Origin: Arachis hypogaea
Taxonomy: Eukaryota; Streptophyta; Magnoliopsida; Fabales; Fabaceae
DNA: 64,000 nucleotides
Reading direction: 5' to 3'
Assembly (NCBI RefSeq): GCF_003086295.3
Contig: NC_092051.1
Coordinates: 17,851,940-17,915,939 of the forward strand
A program made the translations under genes and the position numbers. The notes under the pieces are model-generated. The model did no database searches. It was not told the DNA's origin and was given only the letters and a program-made list of their open reading frames with translations. This document shows, one piece after another, positions 1 through 11,907 of this stretch (positions are counted from its first letter, which is position 1; the number at the start of each line of letters is the position of its first letter).

Positions 1-326
1 GTGCTAAAATGAAGACATCCTTATAGTCATAGACCACAATAATAATATTGCTGCTAGCTACTAGTTAAAAGAAGCAGGCAAGGCATGTTGGATGAAGAGG
101 TATTCCATGGTATTGAAGAACTGCGGCCCAGTCAGCTAAGACCTAAGAAGAAACTCAGGATTCCCACCATCACTTTTGTTTCTTTAATGAGTACTAGAAA
201 CAACAGAGAAGGATGCTTAAGTAGAGAAAACAAAAGGCAACACACCATGGAATATGGCAAGAGCTCGCACAGCCAGCACCTAAAGATCACCGACTACAGA
301 CTATCCTAACCAAATATACAGAACAC

Positions 327-3300
327 TCAAATAACCCACACCAAAAGACCCCAAAGAGAAACAAAGATAACCCCACCAAAAATCATATTATGAATCAATC
401 TTTTCTTATCTTCCTTGCAGAAGGAAAACTCCACAGAGGCATCAACTTTTGCCTTGAGAATGCTGTTCTCCCTTTTAAGCTGCAAAATTGTATGTGCAAA
501 CAATAAAATAAAAATTTTCGATCATTTATTCATAACTGGATAAATGTTACGAGGAATTAAATAACCGATAACTTTTGTGAAAATGTTGAAAATGACCTCA
601 CTTCCAAGAATATGAAGGAATAGGCGATAACATTTTTAACCTTTTCACAAGAGTTATTGATGTTTCTTAAATTCTAGATGTAGAACTAATATTATCCAAA
701 TATTAGTATCATAGAAGTAATTATCTCTCATTACTTATAAGGGCTTGACTTTCGCTAAAAATGTCCTTTTCTTTATTTATTATTAGAACCTGCGTATTAC
801 ATATATCATTGAGTCCTATATGTATCTTTAGGCCAATCATTTATTACTATTGTGTTATTATTGTTATTCGGATCATCACCATCGACCTCCACCAGACAGC
901 ATGGGATTCAAATTGAGACTAGAGATTGAAGGTGCTCTACTACCTGCTATCTTATTATCACATCCACTGTCTATCACAAAAGATCTGTTGAATAACTGAA
1001 TAAACACTTGTCCACATTAAGACTTCAAAAATTGAGAAGGAGAAAGATTGTAGCGCATCTTTTATCGTACTCTTACCTCATCAATGGCCGATGTGAGCTT
1101 TTCCAAGGCTTCTTGTAGTAAGGATATAGTCTGAAAATTAAGATTTTCTATTTCTTGATCTTCTTCAACTGATTGTAGATCATAAAGAATTCCCTCTTGA
1201 ATGAACAATTCCTCCAATAACTTCACATCTTCCATGTTCAATCGTTTCCCCAACTGTATCAATAGAATTCTTATTATCAATCCTAATAACAAAGACGTAT
1301 AAACAAAATAAAACTGCATGAAAATATTCTAACCTCGTTCATAATTCTTAAAGAAAACTCATCACCCGGTGGAGAAGAAGCAGTGGAGCCTGTGTTGCTC
1401 TTTTCTTCAATGCAATGAACTCGAGGAGAGGACTTTATGTGTTTCGCCCTGCTCCCACCCAGCACCACATCCCAAAATGGATCAAGGATCATCGTTAGAA
1501 CGGATCCGTATTCTCCCTTACTTGAAAATTAACCTTTAATTGTAATTCACTAGAAAAAAATAAACTCAAAATGTTATACCATTTACTGTATTTAATCTCA
1601 GTAAAATCGAGAGTCTATTCATTCATGGCCTCATGGGAATTTTTTAATTATTTTTACTACCTAAGTTAATCTAATGAATTTACTCTGTATTTTAGTTAAG
1701 AAATCATCAAAGAAAAATAGCCAGGACACCAGTCTTCAAATTATGCATGCATGAATTACATACCTTGCTCCGAAACGGAGAGTGGACAGAGACTCTGATA
1801 CATTAGAAGCACTAGGGGAGCAACAACAGAGTAATGCAGTCCTAGCGGTTCCTCCCTTTGTAAGAAATACCTTATGAGGAACACTGATTTGCTGAATAAT
1901 TGGTATAATTTGACAGATTATAGTGATGAAGAAACTAACAAGTGCATCCTGAAGCATTCGGGTGAGCTTGGAATCACGATACGGGATATGGCTTGTTTTT
2001 CCTTGCAAGCCACATGTAAGAGAATTTATTACATTCCCAAGAGCAGACAACGATTTATTTATGGTTTTAGCTTCTTCTAGAACTCTTCCTTCAGCACCTG
2101 TTTTCTCCACTTTCTCAGACCCCGCCAAGTCCACAAGAATTAATTTTCCGGACCTCATCCTGTTCACAGTCTAAGTGTTTAAGAATGATTTGTAAGTAAC
2201 ACTAAAACACAATGATATCTGCAGAATCAATACCTTTTCTCTCTCAAAAATTCTTGCTGGATTGTGAATATATAAACACAATGACTTCTGCTGCTGGCCA
2301 AGTTCATTTCTGCAAGTTATATGTTTAGGGTGCCTTTTCTGACTCCACCTCTATTTTCCCTTAACAGAGATATCTTTCATCTAATCTATCATGTATTAGA
2401 AAAAATGCATAAAAGCTAAAGGAGTCAAAGCAGGATACGGGTCTCTCCTACTGCTCGGTTAGCTATCCCCCTCTACATATTTCAGATCAGAATTAGAAAA
2501 GCAAACATAAACTGCATCTAGAAAAGAAAAAATGATGCACATGTTGTTGGTTTCTTACGGAGAGGCTTTGCAAAGCTTCAGCTGGGTCCAGTACAGTGAT
2601 CTGAAGGAAGAAATTAAAAGGGTCTGTAAGTTCTATACAACATCAACCGAAATATTGAGTAAGAATAAGCTTTTATTTGTTCTCAAACTAATTATCTTGT
2701 ATAAACTAGGAAGAAAATATTTATATTGCATAGAAGAAGACAAAATAATTCCAAACTATTCTATCTGATGAATCAACTCATACATTGTGTCGCCTTATGC
2801 TTAAATGCAACTACATGAAGAAAAAATAAACCATGTACGCACACCTACGCAATCTGCTTGATGCTTGTTCAAAACTTATGTAGACAAATCTTTTACTGAG
2901 GACATGTAGGATTCAGGTTTCCAAACGGAATTTAGCAAATTATATCCAACTAGTCTTGTCTCGCTTAGTAGGGTTGGTTGTATGGATAATGGATCAGCTA
3001 ATTTCATAGTGTTCCAACGTAAATGATATCTGCATTTAAATCATCAATATTTAAATCTCTTTAATAGCTTGTTGTGTGGTTTTCCTAGGTCTCCTTTTCT
3101 CTATAAGTCGAGGAGTATATCCTGTTTTCTTACCAGAGCCTTCGTAGAAGACAGGACTAATTTAGCAAATTATATATCAGAGCATATATCTTATTTGGAC
3201 ACAAATAGCTTATTAGAATTTAAGTTTCATAAATTTTGGAGAACAATGTAACTTTAGAACGAAATGAATGACTTAGAGAGAAATGAGATATAAAGTTTCC

Positions 3301-5036
3301 CAGAAAAACATCTAACCTCTGTTACGCCGTGTAAAATTATTCCTCGAGATTTACTCTCCTTAATTTGTATATTGTCTTTTGATAAATCAAAAGGTCCCTA
3401 CACAAGAAGACATAGTTTGACTGTTAAATTAGATCCCGTTTCACGTCAGAACTAATTTTATGATCAAATCTGAGAAAAAAATTTGCCGACTTAAAAAGAA
3501 TACACCTAAGTACTTGTAGAGTTGACCAAAAAAAGCTGTGCTTACCTTATTTTTTCCATGTAAATTTCAACCTGAACAAGTTACAGTCAAAATTAGAAAA
3601 ACAACTCATCATAACCGCTTAATTACCAATTATCAATCATATTGGGTAGCTAATTTGTAAATGTCATGATATACCATTGACAACTTGATTGAAAATGTCA
3701 ATTCTTCATCTGAAGGACTTAAGGAATCAAATAGTCCTTTTACAACCCTTGGAAGAAGTCCTTTCTTCTGTTCGTCACATTCAAGTATACCAGGTCCCTG
3801 CTTCAGAAAATCATCATTTTATAATTGCTGCATTTTAGGTTCTATAAGTTCATTTTAAGACACCTAAACCGCGATAACCATCACCTCCATACTATATGTC
3901 TTCCCAGCTCCAGTCTGCAAGTATTGACCAAAAAACGAAATATCCATTAGAACCACAGGAAGAAAAAACTCATGAACTTTCCTTGACTCTTTATGCGTTC
4001 TTTTGAATGTAACTAATAAATAGTGGCTGCCCCTCTCAATGGGAAAAACATATCTAGAACTGTAAGTTCAACAACATCGGAATAAATCAATGAGCATTTA
4101 GAAAGGAGAATGCTTAGTTTTTGCGTAGTGTGTCCTCTGTTTAGTTCCAGATTAGGCAGCATGAAATTCTACATGAATACACCATTATAACAGTTCACTG
4201 TGTCGTGCCAGCTAGGGATCATGTAGTAGTTCATCAAAAGATGAATTTCTTGGGAGAAAAACCAACATATGGTGGCATCATGTATATAGAGATGCGTTAT
4301 GATATCTCACCTGGCCATAAGTGATAATTGTCCCATTAATTGCGTTGACAGAATCTGTTTTGTTGATGGGAATACATATAAAATTCAAAGCACGATATCA
4401 AGTAAAGAGTAGATCTATAATTAGAGCAAGTGTCATTTTCCCAAACTCTGATTAAGAAACGTTTCAGAAATTTTTATTGAAAAATGTACGATCATATATA
4501 TATATTTCCATTAAACAAGACAAGAGGCTAACAAATTTCACCAGTCGAAGTTAATGTTGATGATATTTGATCAGATAAAGTTGTAGTTTCGATTATAAGG
4601 AAGCAAACAAAATTGAAACTACTGAAGATTTGAATTTACCATTGCACTGACATAAATTTGTAATGAGATTTCTGAACTTGTACCTCTAACTATGGGAAGA
4701 GCTAGGAATTGATAGACATCATCTTGCTTGGATTCCTCGTAGAACACTCTATCAAAGCTAAACGTTAATTCTTCATCCTTATCGTCCTGATCAAAATTGA
4801 TTCAAATTAATGAGGCAATCCATCGTAATTTGTAATACTCTCCATGTTTCTTAGTGATTAATTTCAGAGCTATAAAAGTGAATGATAAAAATAAGGTGTT
4901 TGATATAACATATCAAAACCTTGAAAACGAAAGTTTCGGAGTCTATGCACCGAATGCAGACAGAATCAGCATCGCCATTTAGCTTCTCTTTTGAAGTTAA
5001 AGGCCTGAAGCGAGCACAAACAGTAATACTTGACAT
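327..5036 (-). CDS. KIN1: Kinesin-like protein, plant KIN-1 type (15 coding exons, one apparent frameshift)
   Basis: An ATP-driven microtubule motor. Exons traced on the minus strand, all GT-AG: 5036-4920, 4786-4684, 4354-4311, 3914-3885, 3797-3675, 3571-3546, 3397-3317, 2600-2559, 2472-2439, 2309-2234, 2159-1940, 1855-1764, 1448-1334, 1253-1077, 479-327. Exon sum plus one missing base gives about 477 aa, close to the roughly 470 aa I recall for Arabidopsis KIN-1. Motor motifs: P-loop GQTGAGKT (residues 87-94), switch I NLASSRSH (203-210), switch II DLAGSEK (236-242). The motor is N-terminal, followed by a short helical stalk (exons 13-14) and a hydrophobic C-terminus. The start was chosen because [12 protein letters not shown] aligns with kinesin motor N-termini. 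Exon 7 is 81 nt where 82 keeps frame: near 3388 the frame expected for RDLLDLSKDN breaks, and literal translation stops after about 167 aa. This may be an assembly error or a null allele. Confidence 0.87.
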
Positions 5037-5584
5037 GATGCTACACCGCAAATAGTACTTTCCAGCAACTGCTGTTTACAAAACCTGGCAGCAGAAGAAA
5101 TTTACAGGAAATCAAGGAGGAGAGAAAGATTTCGAAGCTAGCTGGAAATTTTGAAACAGATCTACGTTGTTTTCCTCGATAGGAATCCAATTTTAGGTTT
5201 CTCGGAAAGCTATGGAAAACGAAAAACAGAAAATCCGAGAGAGAAAAGAAAAATACAAGTTCGGAAATCGGAACTATGACTCTATGAGGTTATTCAATAA
5301 CAAGAGTATCCACTCCCATATTTTCGATTCATTTTTACTGCAGCAAGATATAACAGTAGATTATCTCGAAGTTTCCTCGTTTCTACGTGGATTTTTCAGA
5401 GGATTCAAAAATTTACTTGAAGATGCACTAACAGATACAGTTATTTTCAGATGATTCTACATTTTCTCAGCAACCAAACCATAAAAAGAAAAAAAATGAA
5501 AAGTCCATTCAAGAAAGGATGTACCGAAAGCTCACCGTGAAATGAAGCTTCTTAGATGGCGGGAACCAAAATAAAAGTTGCAGT
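5037..5584 (-). other. Probable 5' leader of the kinesin gene
   Basis: Sequence between the TATA box and the start codon. Short open frames on the plus strand here have no recognisable motif and are not credible genes. A leader intron is possible (see the TATA entry). Confidence 0.4.
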
Positions 5585-5592
5585 TATTTATA
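5585..5592 (-). promoter_or_regulatory. TATA box of the kinesin gene
   Basis: Reading the minus strand, TATAAATA lies about 550 bp upstream of the kinesin ATG. Transcription would start near 5555. The 5' leader may contain an intron: CACG|GTGAGC near 5537 resembles a donor, and GTAAACAG near 5072-5079 an acceptor. Position and orientation are the only support. Confidence 0.55.
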
Positions 5593-5931
5593 GCGAGGTA
5601 ATTGGTTGGGCTTTGGCGGTTGAGAATGATAGACTATAAATCCGCGAGTGATTAGCAATTAGTGGGCTGATATATGGGCCAACATTATATTTCAATCCAG
5701 CTTTCTTTCAAATGTTTTTACTATTAAAACCAGAGAAAAAAAAAATCGCATGTTCATTCAAACTTTACAAAGTCACCAAAAAAAAAATTCAAACTTTACA
5801 AAATCTCTCGATCATGTTCTTTTTGCATTAAGCATTAATTAAAATCACCTTTTCTTTTATTTTTACAAAAATTCAGATAGAACCTCTCCTCAAAACTCGA
5901 CTTCACCACTTTCTTTGAATTTGTTTGTGCT

Positions 5932-6003
5932 AAGGCTCCATCAAATAAGGTGATAACAAGAGAAGAGTGGGAGAAGAAGCTTAATGATGTCAAGATCAGG
6001 AAA
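5932..6003 (+). pseudogene. GID8-like (LisH/CTLH protein) N-terminal exon fragment
   Basis: One frame reads KAPSNKVITREEWEKKLNDV followed by KIRK. From memory this closely resembles the N-terminus of plant GID8 homologues, subunits of the GID/CTLH ubiquitin ligase (VITREEWEKKLNDVKIRKEDMN...). After KIRK the similarity stops at once (AAACTTCAAATC). No LisH or CTLH domain follows within several kb, and no start codon precedes it in frame. I read it as an isolated duplicated exon or gene-capture remnant beside the kinesin gene. Confidence 0.6.
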
Positions 6004-6564
6004 CTTCAAATCTGTAAAGTTTCTTTAGTTTTTTAGAATTTGAATAGCAGCATTATATAAGGATTGGTTGGACGTTGTTTACATAAAAAATTAAATAAAA
6101 AAATACTTTGTAACGGCTTAAATTAAATAAAAATAATTGGTAAGACTCTCTTTTTTTTTTTTTTCGGATCCAGATGCAGCATACTAGAAGGTATATGGTT
6201 TACCACTTGAATTAAAACCTCGGATGCGATAAATCATAAGAATGTCTCTTAAATAAATAATGTTATAAATTTCAAGTTATTCTCAATTCTCAACAAGCTT
6301 TGTTGTGATGAAGTTTTATATAATAAAATAAAATAATAGATTTAGTTAAACTAATATTTAAATATTTTTTATTAAGTAAAAAATATTATACTTTTATTAA
6401 TTAAATAAATATTAATTTTTTTATTTATTATATTTTATATTAATGATTTAAATTTAAGAGTTAATGATTTAGAATTTAAATTTTTAATTTTTAGAATATT
6501 TTATTTTTTATCTTTTAATTAATAACAAGTTAATTTTTAAGAAGAAATGTATTCTTTATTTTTT
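6004..6564. other. AT-rich intergenic spacer
   Basis: Low-complexity A/T runs without a convincing open frame or structured repeat. It separates the GID8-like fragment from the MITE that begins at 6565. Confidence 0.5.
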
Positions 6565-6783
6565 GGGTAAAGTATATTTTATGTTTTTGAAATTTACTAA
6601 AAGTTTTTAAAATACACTTAAGGTCCTAAATTTTATTTATTTTAATTTTGTTCCAAAAATTTATTTGTATCAAATATTTTTTTAACAAATAAAATTTTAA
6701 AAAAAAATTTAAACTAATCTAACAGTAATGCATGATAACATGTTTGATTTGCTTATGTTAAAGATTGTTCTTGTGGAGTTATT

Positions 6784-9678
6784 TTTTTTTGAAAGAAAGA
6801 AAGAGCTCAACACTCATGGTGGAGCAAAAGACACAAATCATAGAAGACAAATAACTCTTATGTTATCTCCGGTATAGCCATCGACCACATGAGTTATTTT
6901 CTATACCACTCTGTAGCACATGAAAACGATTGATCTACACACTCTACAACTCATGTTGTCTTGCTCATTCCGTCGTAGCCAAATAATCCATATTATTGAG
7001 AAGAACCCAACTAGCCAAAACTTACGTTGCTCGCTTCTCATCGGCATAACTCGCCAACTCTCAAAGTGGTCTTTCAAAGTACCGGGAGCAGTCCACTCTT
7101 GTCCAAATGCCGATATCCATGCACACCACACCTGCCAAGAGTGCTCACACGTAACAAATAAGTGTTGTATGTTTTCAACACCTTTTTTACACAACACGCA
7201 CACATTATCATTCTGTTGTAGGATTCCCAGTCTACTTAGCCGATCCTTTGTGTTGACCCTGCCTATCAATACAAACCAAACGAACAACTCGATCCGCGGT
7301 GGGACTAATCCTTTCCAAATTTCCTTCGTGAAAGTATAGCTCACAAGCTCCTCATTCATGGTCTCTTCCTGCAAAACCTGCACAAATGAGTTAGTAGAAT
7401 AAACTCCTTCCTTGCCAAATTTCCACACCACTCTGTCTTGTACATCTGCAACTAATCTAACAGATTGCAAGATGTGAAGCAGCTGATCCAAAGTATCAGT
7501 CTCCCATTGGCGGAGTTCCCTCCTCCATTGGAAGTGCCAAACCCACTCTATCCCATCCCAGAACCCACAATCCCCAATTACGGATCCTTTTTGGTTTGAA
7601 ATCATGAAGAGTCTCGGAAAGGAGTCTTTCAACTTTCCCACTTAGAGCCATGTATCCTCCCAGAACCTGGTTGATCTACCATCTCCTACTTCCATGGCAA
7701 GACCATCAATCATCTTCTGTTTGACATGTTGCTCCTTTATTTGTATTTGACATATGTCTCTCCACGGGCCCCCTCTCCTTGGTAACTCCTGAGTTGACAA
7801 CAAGTGAGTCGGGTTCAAACTGTTACAGGAGCACACAATCTTCTTCCATAGAGGACAGTCCTCCTTTGAGAATCGCCACCACCATTTAAATAGTAAGGCA
7901 GTATTGCGGACCACTGCATCACCCACCCCCAACCCTCCCAGCTTCTTTGGCGCCTGGACCACTTCCCACTTCACGAGAGCCATCCCAGGTCGTCCATCAT
8001 CCTTCCCCCAAAAGAACCTCCGCTGCAAGAAAATGATTCTTCGTGCAACTGCAGTTGGCATCTTATACAAGCTCAGGTAGTAGATAGGTAGGCTATTGAG
8101 CACTGACTTAATGAGCACCAGCTTTCCAGCCTTACTAAGAACCTTCGCTTTCCACAAGCTTAGTTTTTCTTCCACCTTATCTAGGACCGGCTTCCAAGTT
8201 TTTACTAGCCGTGGGTTTGCACCTAGGCTAATTCCAAGATACCTCACCGGTAGTGCTGCCTCCTGGCATCCTAGTAGTTGACACATTCGACTTACCCACT
8301 CCTGACTGCAGTTCACCGGTATCAAGTTGGACTTCTCAAAATTGATACTCAACCCAGACATCAATTCAAAACACCTCAGAAGTCTCTTATAGTTTCTCAC
8401 CGTCTCCTCCTCCGGTGGACAAAATAATATAGTGTCATCAGCAAATTGCAAGTGTGACAACTCTATATTATCCCTCCCGACTAAAAGTGGAGATATCCGA
8501 CCGTTCCTCACTGCCTCCCCGATCATCCGGTTAAGCACATCCACCACCAGAACAAACAAAAACGGCGATAACGGGTCCCCTTGTCGTAGGCCCCTCTGCA
8601 TGTTGAAAGGTTTTGATGGTGACCCATTGACTAGGATAGAGATGGATGTCGATGTAACACACTCTCTGACCCATGACCTCCATGTTCTGCCGAAGCCCAT
8701 CTTTTCTAATACAGTATCAACAAAGCACCATTTAACTCTATCATAGGCTTTTTGGAAATCAAGTTTGATAATCGCTGATGCCTTCTTTTTCTGTTTCAGC
8801 CATTGCACCGTTTCACATGCAATTAGAGCTCCATCATGTATCTTCCTTCCCTTCACAAAGGCACTCTGTGATTCTCCAACTAAGCCTGGCATCACACTCC
8901 TCATTCTCCGTGTCAACAATTTAGAGATAACCTTATATACACATCCAACCATGCTAATAGGTCTGAGGTCTTTAATCTCCTTAGCCCCAACAAATTTCGG
9001 TGCCAGTGCTACCCATGTGATATTAGAGCCTGTCGGTAGTCTTGCTGTCTCAAAGAAAGCCATCACAGCTGTAGTGAATTCTGCTCCTATCTCATTCCAA
9101 CACTTTTTTACAAAATTCATGTTATACCCATCACACCCTGGAGCCTTAGAAGATTCACAATCCCACACTGCCTCTTTCACCTCTTCTACTGATGGTAACA
9201 CCTCTAAAGCCTCCGCTTCCTCCCTCCCCAATCGATTAACTAATCCATCTCTAAAGCTTACACTTGGAGAACTTTCCTGGTGGTACAGTCTTTTATAGAA
9301 GTCCTGAATTGCAACTTTGATTCTTGCTTGATTCCTGACTATCCTTCCATTGATTACCAAAGACTCAATCTGGTTATTCCTTCTTCTTGCCGATGCAATC
9401 TTGTGGAAATAGGTTGTGTTCCTGTCCATCTCTTTAGCATGCCGCGACCTAGACATTTGCTTCCAGTGCATCTCCTGTCTCACATACCACTTTTCACAGC
9501 ACTTCACTAGTGCCCTTCTCCTTGCCTCCATTGTACCATCATAGTGCCCACTACTAACCATATCATCCACCTTCTGTATTTCTGCCTCAAACCTCTTTAT
9601 TCTCTCATTCATATTTCCAAAATGCTGTTTATGCCATATGCGGAGTGGGGCTGACAGTGCTTTCATCTTCTCTAGGAA
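6784..9678 (-). mobile_element. 5'-truncated L1-type LINE insertion
   Basis: A non-LTR retrotransposon on the minus strand, bounded by an exact 13-bp target duplication TTGTGGAGTTATT at 6771-6783 and 9679-9691. A short poly(A), seen as plus-strand T's at 6784-6790, marks its 3' end. The 5' end lies in the linker between endonuclease and reverse transcriptase, so the whole endonuclease is missing, the usual outcome of incomplete target-primed reverse transcription. It sits inside the MITE at 6565-9817, so it is the younger insertion. Confidence 0.9.
6901..9666 (-). pseudogene. LINE ORF2 remnant: reverse transcriptase plus zf-RVT domain
   Basis: About 675 codons of reverse transcriptase, then an in-frame TAA at 7642-7644, then 246 more codons in the same frame. 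Recognisable parts: fingers/palm around KAPGCDGYNMNF and PISMVGCVYKVISKLL, the GLRQGDPLSPFLF block, the catalytic FADD box (LQFADDTILF), and thumb and connection segments. After the stop comes a zf-RVT domain with a C-x2-C...H-x4-C pattern (VCVLCKKGVENIQHLFVTCEH). The endonuclease half is absent and one nonsense codon splits the rest, so the copy is dead. The plus-strand open frames over this stretch are antisense shadows. Confidence 0.9.
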
Positions 9679-9826
9679 TTGTGGAGTTATTCTTAAGTTG
9701 TTAGGGATAAATTTTATGGAAATCGAAAATTTTTAGGATAAAATTGAAATAAAATAAAATTTAGGGATATTTTTAAAACTTTTAACAAACTTCAAAGACA
9801 AAAAATATACTTTATCCTTATTTTTC

Positions 9827-10231
9827 TCTTAATTAACACATCTTAAAAATACATGCTAAAGTTACTAATTAATAAATTTTTTATAAATATATAATATTTC
9901 AATTTTTAATACATTACTATATATATATTTATTAAAATTTTTAAAAAAATAAAACTTTTACTATATGCTAAAAACTCATCTGAGCTAAATTGTAAAATGA
10001 TCACCAAACTTTATTATATTAGAGGCTTGAATTATTTCAAGTGACATCCCTTCTAAGAAAAGCAAAGTATATCTCTCTTTGCAATAACGCTTTAAATGTT
10101 ACACTTACTTCCAAGTTTGAACTTGTGCATTCCTAGCATGCGGTGACATAATATCATCTCCATAAGTATACCCATTAATTGACGCACCAAATTAAACCAC
10201 TCCTAAAACCAAAAAGCTTATTAGCAAGAGA
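9827..10231. other. AT-rich spacer
   Basis: No open frame, repeat or motif that I can support. It follows the MITE and precedes a small hypothetical gene. Confidence 0.5.
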
Positions 10232-10510
10232 TTGATGGACCAAAGAGAACTCCATCTTCAACCTCTTGGCATATGCTATAAGCTCTATAATTTCATCATC
10301 AAGACTCTGGCTTCACAAGCCTTAAAGACAGTAACGTTAGGGAGACCTAATTCACACTACGGTGCAACCTCAACAAGAGAACAACATGCTAAGGAGAAGA
10401 ATAAGCCATTCAAAAGGAACATTATTGATGGGGTGGTGCACGAGAATAATAACCGGATTGCAAGTTTGCCTCAAGCGCCAAAGAAAATGGTTATTATAAA
10501 CGAAGAATAA
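10232..10510 (+). CDS. Small hypothetical protein, possibly prematurely stopped
   Basis: A 92-codon frame starting MMDQRELHLQPLGICYKLYN, ending in a Lys-rich stretch (APKKMVIINEE) before TAA. I do not recognise the family. After the TAA the same frame stays open for 27 codons (EDHRKPLRSVLKVGSNDNFS...) to about 10592, so the original protein may have been near 120 aa with a nonsense mutation at 10508-10510. It is basic and mildly hydrophobic near residues 10-30, with no signal peptide or catalytic motif. It may be real, the last exon of a larger gene, or chance. Confidence 0.35.
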   Translation: MMDQRELHLQPLGICYKLYNFIIKTLASQALKTVTLGRPNSHYGATSTREQHAKEKNKPFKRNIIDGVVHENNNRIASLPQAPKKMVIINEE

Positions 10511-10844
10511 GAAGACCACCGCAAGCCTCTGCGATCAGTTCTGAAAGTTGGTAGTAATGATAATTTCAGTGATAAATTGTGTTCAAGTTGGTAATTCCGT
10601 TTGTAACATGTTAATTCAATTATAGCAATACAAATGTAATCACTTATTATTGCTTTCATATGGGGATTTAGAGAAGGTCGGCTATTTATTTATCTTTTCC
10701 CCCTTTTAGATAATTTTTTAACAACATTAACTAAATTTTAGAGTTTGGCTATTTTTTTCAAGCATAATAAATTTTTTTTTTATAAATAACTTCTTTAGTG
10801 TTCTGATCATTTTCAAAAAAAAAAAAACAAAAACTCTTTAGCCA

Positions 10845-11146
10845 CTTCCCCTCCTCCTTCCTCTGCTGTCTCTGCAACCTCACCAACTTCATCGTTTTCA
10901 ACAACTCCATCAACCACACTCTCCCTTGTTGAGATGGATTGATCTCTGGACCAACCAATTCTTCAGTCCCATTCCAGCAACTCTATGCAATCATGTTAAG
11001 GAGCTTCTATTGATATATAACTCATTTTCTGGCAAGGTTCTGAATGGTTTGTGGGGTCTTCCTCATATGTCTCTGTTGATCTTGTCAACAACTGCTTCTG
11101 GTTCAATTGCGAATTCCATTGCTGGAGGGAAGATTCTTTTGTTTTT
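10845..11146 (+). pseudogene. Relic of a HAESA/HSL-like LRR receptor kinase
   Basis: Plus-strand frames with stops and gaps between them read as decayed leucine-rich repeats: NLTNFIVFNNSINHTLP, then LRWIDLWTNQFFSPIPATLC, then ELLLIYNSFSGK, then NGLWGLPHMSLL and SGSIANSIAGGK. The order and wording match the LRR ectodomain of class XI kinases of the HAESA-like group (established family pattern LLLYNSFSGxIP...GLWGLPHxxLLEL...SGSI). A stop after TLPC and missing half-repeats show it is non-functional. No signal peptide, membrane span or kinase domain is present nearby. Confidence 0.65.
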
Positions 11147-11399
11147 AATTTTTTTAGGCCATTCATATGCTCAAGGTTATTATAACACTGCAAATTTACA
11201 ATACACCTATATTATATATATTCACCCACACAACACTAAAAAATTCTTATTCAATATTTGACACCAATTTTCAAATTCAAATACATAATATTAAAATACA
11301 TATGATTTATCACTTAAGCTAAGGTCTTCACTACAAACTAATTACTTAAGTAATTAGAAATGAGTTAAAAAATTTAAAATTATAGAATGATACTTTATC

Positions 11400-11899
11400 T
11401 AGGGCCGTTAAAATGGATTAAACCCATCGGGCCAACCCGTTTACCCATTTAAATGGACGGATTTTGCTTCTAAAATTAAATCCGTTTAAATTTCGGGCTA
11501 AACGAGCTGAGCTCGATTAACCCGAAAAAATGACGGGTTAAATGGCTAGTCTGCGGGCTAAACGGGTTGCCCGTTTATTTTTTTTTACATTTTTTTCAAA
11601 AAAACAGTACTTTTAGTCAATATTTTTTCCGATCCGACCCGAAAATTAGACACATTAACTAAAAAAATATTATTTTAAAAGGTTTTTGACCTAAAAGTAG
11701 TATTTTTTGTCAAAACATTTTTCAAAAAATAAAATTAAATGATAAACGGGCTGGCCCATTTAACCCATCATGACCATAAACGGTCCGAACTGAAAAAATT
11801 TTGTCCGCAAATAAAGCAGACTTAAACGGGTCAGCCCATTTAACCCACGTGTTTAACGGGCCGAGCCTAAATGGGTCGAACTAGCCCGTTTGACAACTA
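11400..11899. mobile_element. hAT-type MITE, 500 bp
   Basis: Bounded by a perfect 8-bp duplication ACTTTATC (11392-11399 and 11900-11907). Ends are TAGGGCCGTTAAA and, reverse complemented, TAGTTGTCAAAC. The interior is full of partly self-complementary GGGTTAAATGGGC/GCCCGTTTAACCC blocks, so the whole element can fold on itself. There is no coding capacity. An 8-bp duplication plus a TAGGG-like terminus points to the hAT superfamily. Confidence 0.8.
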
Positions 11900-11907
11900 A
11901 CTTTATC

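Larger units (their letters stand above)
6565..9817. mobile_element. Mutator-like MITE (about 345 bp) interrupted by a LINE
   Basis: The left arm (GGGTAAAGTATATTTT..., from 6565) and the reverse complement of the right arm (GGATAAAGTATATTTT..., ending 9817) stay similar over roughly 110 bp. Nine bases outside each end nearly match: TTATTTTTT (6556-6564) and TTATTTTTC (9818-9826), 8 of 9, as expected of a Mutator-type target duplication. Subtracting the nested LINE and its target duplication leaves about 345 bp. The flanks are A/T-rich, so the duplication alone is weak; the long arms carry the call. Confidence 0.65.

Noticed and set aside
8432..9298. Plus-strand frames of 104 and 177 codons
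   Set aside because: Antisense shadows of the LINE reverse transcriptase.
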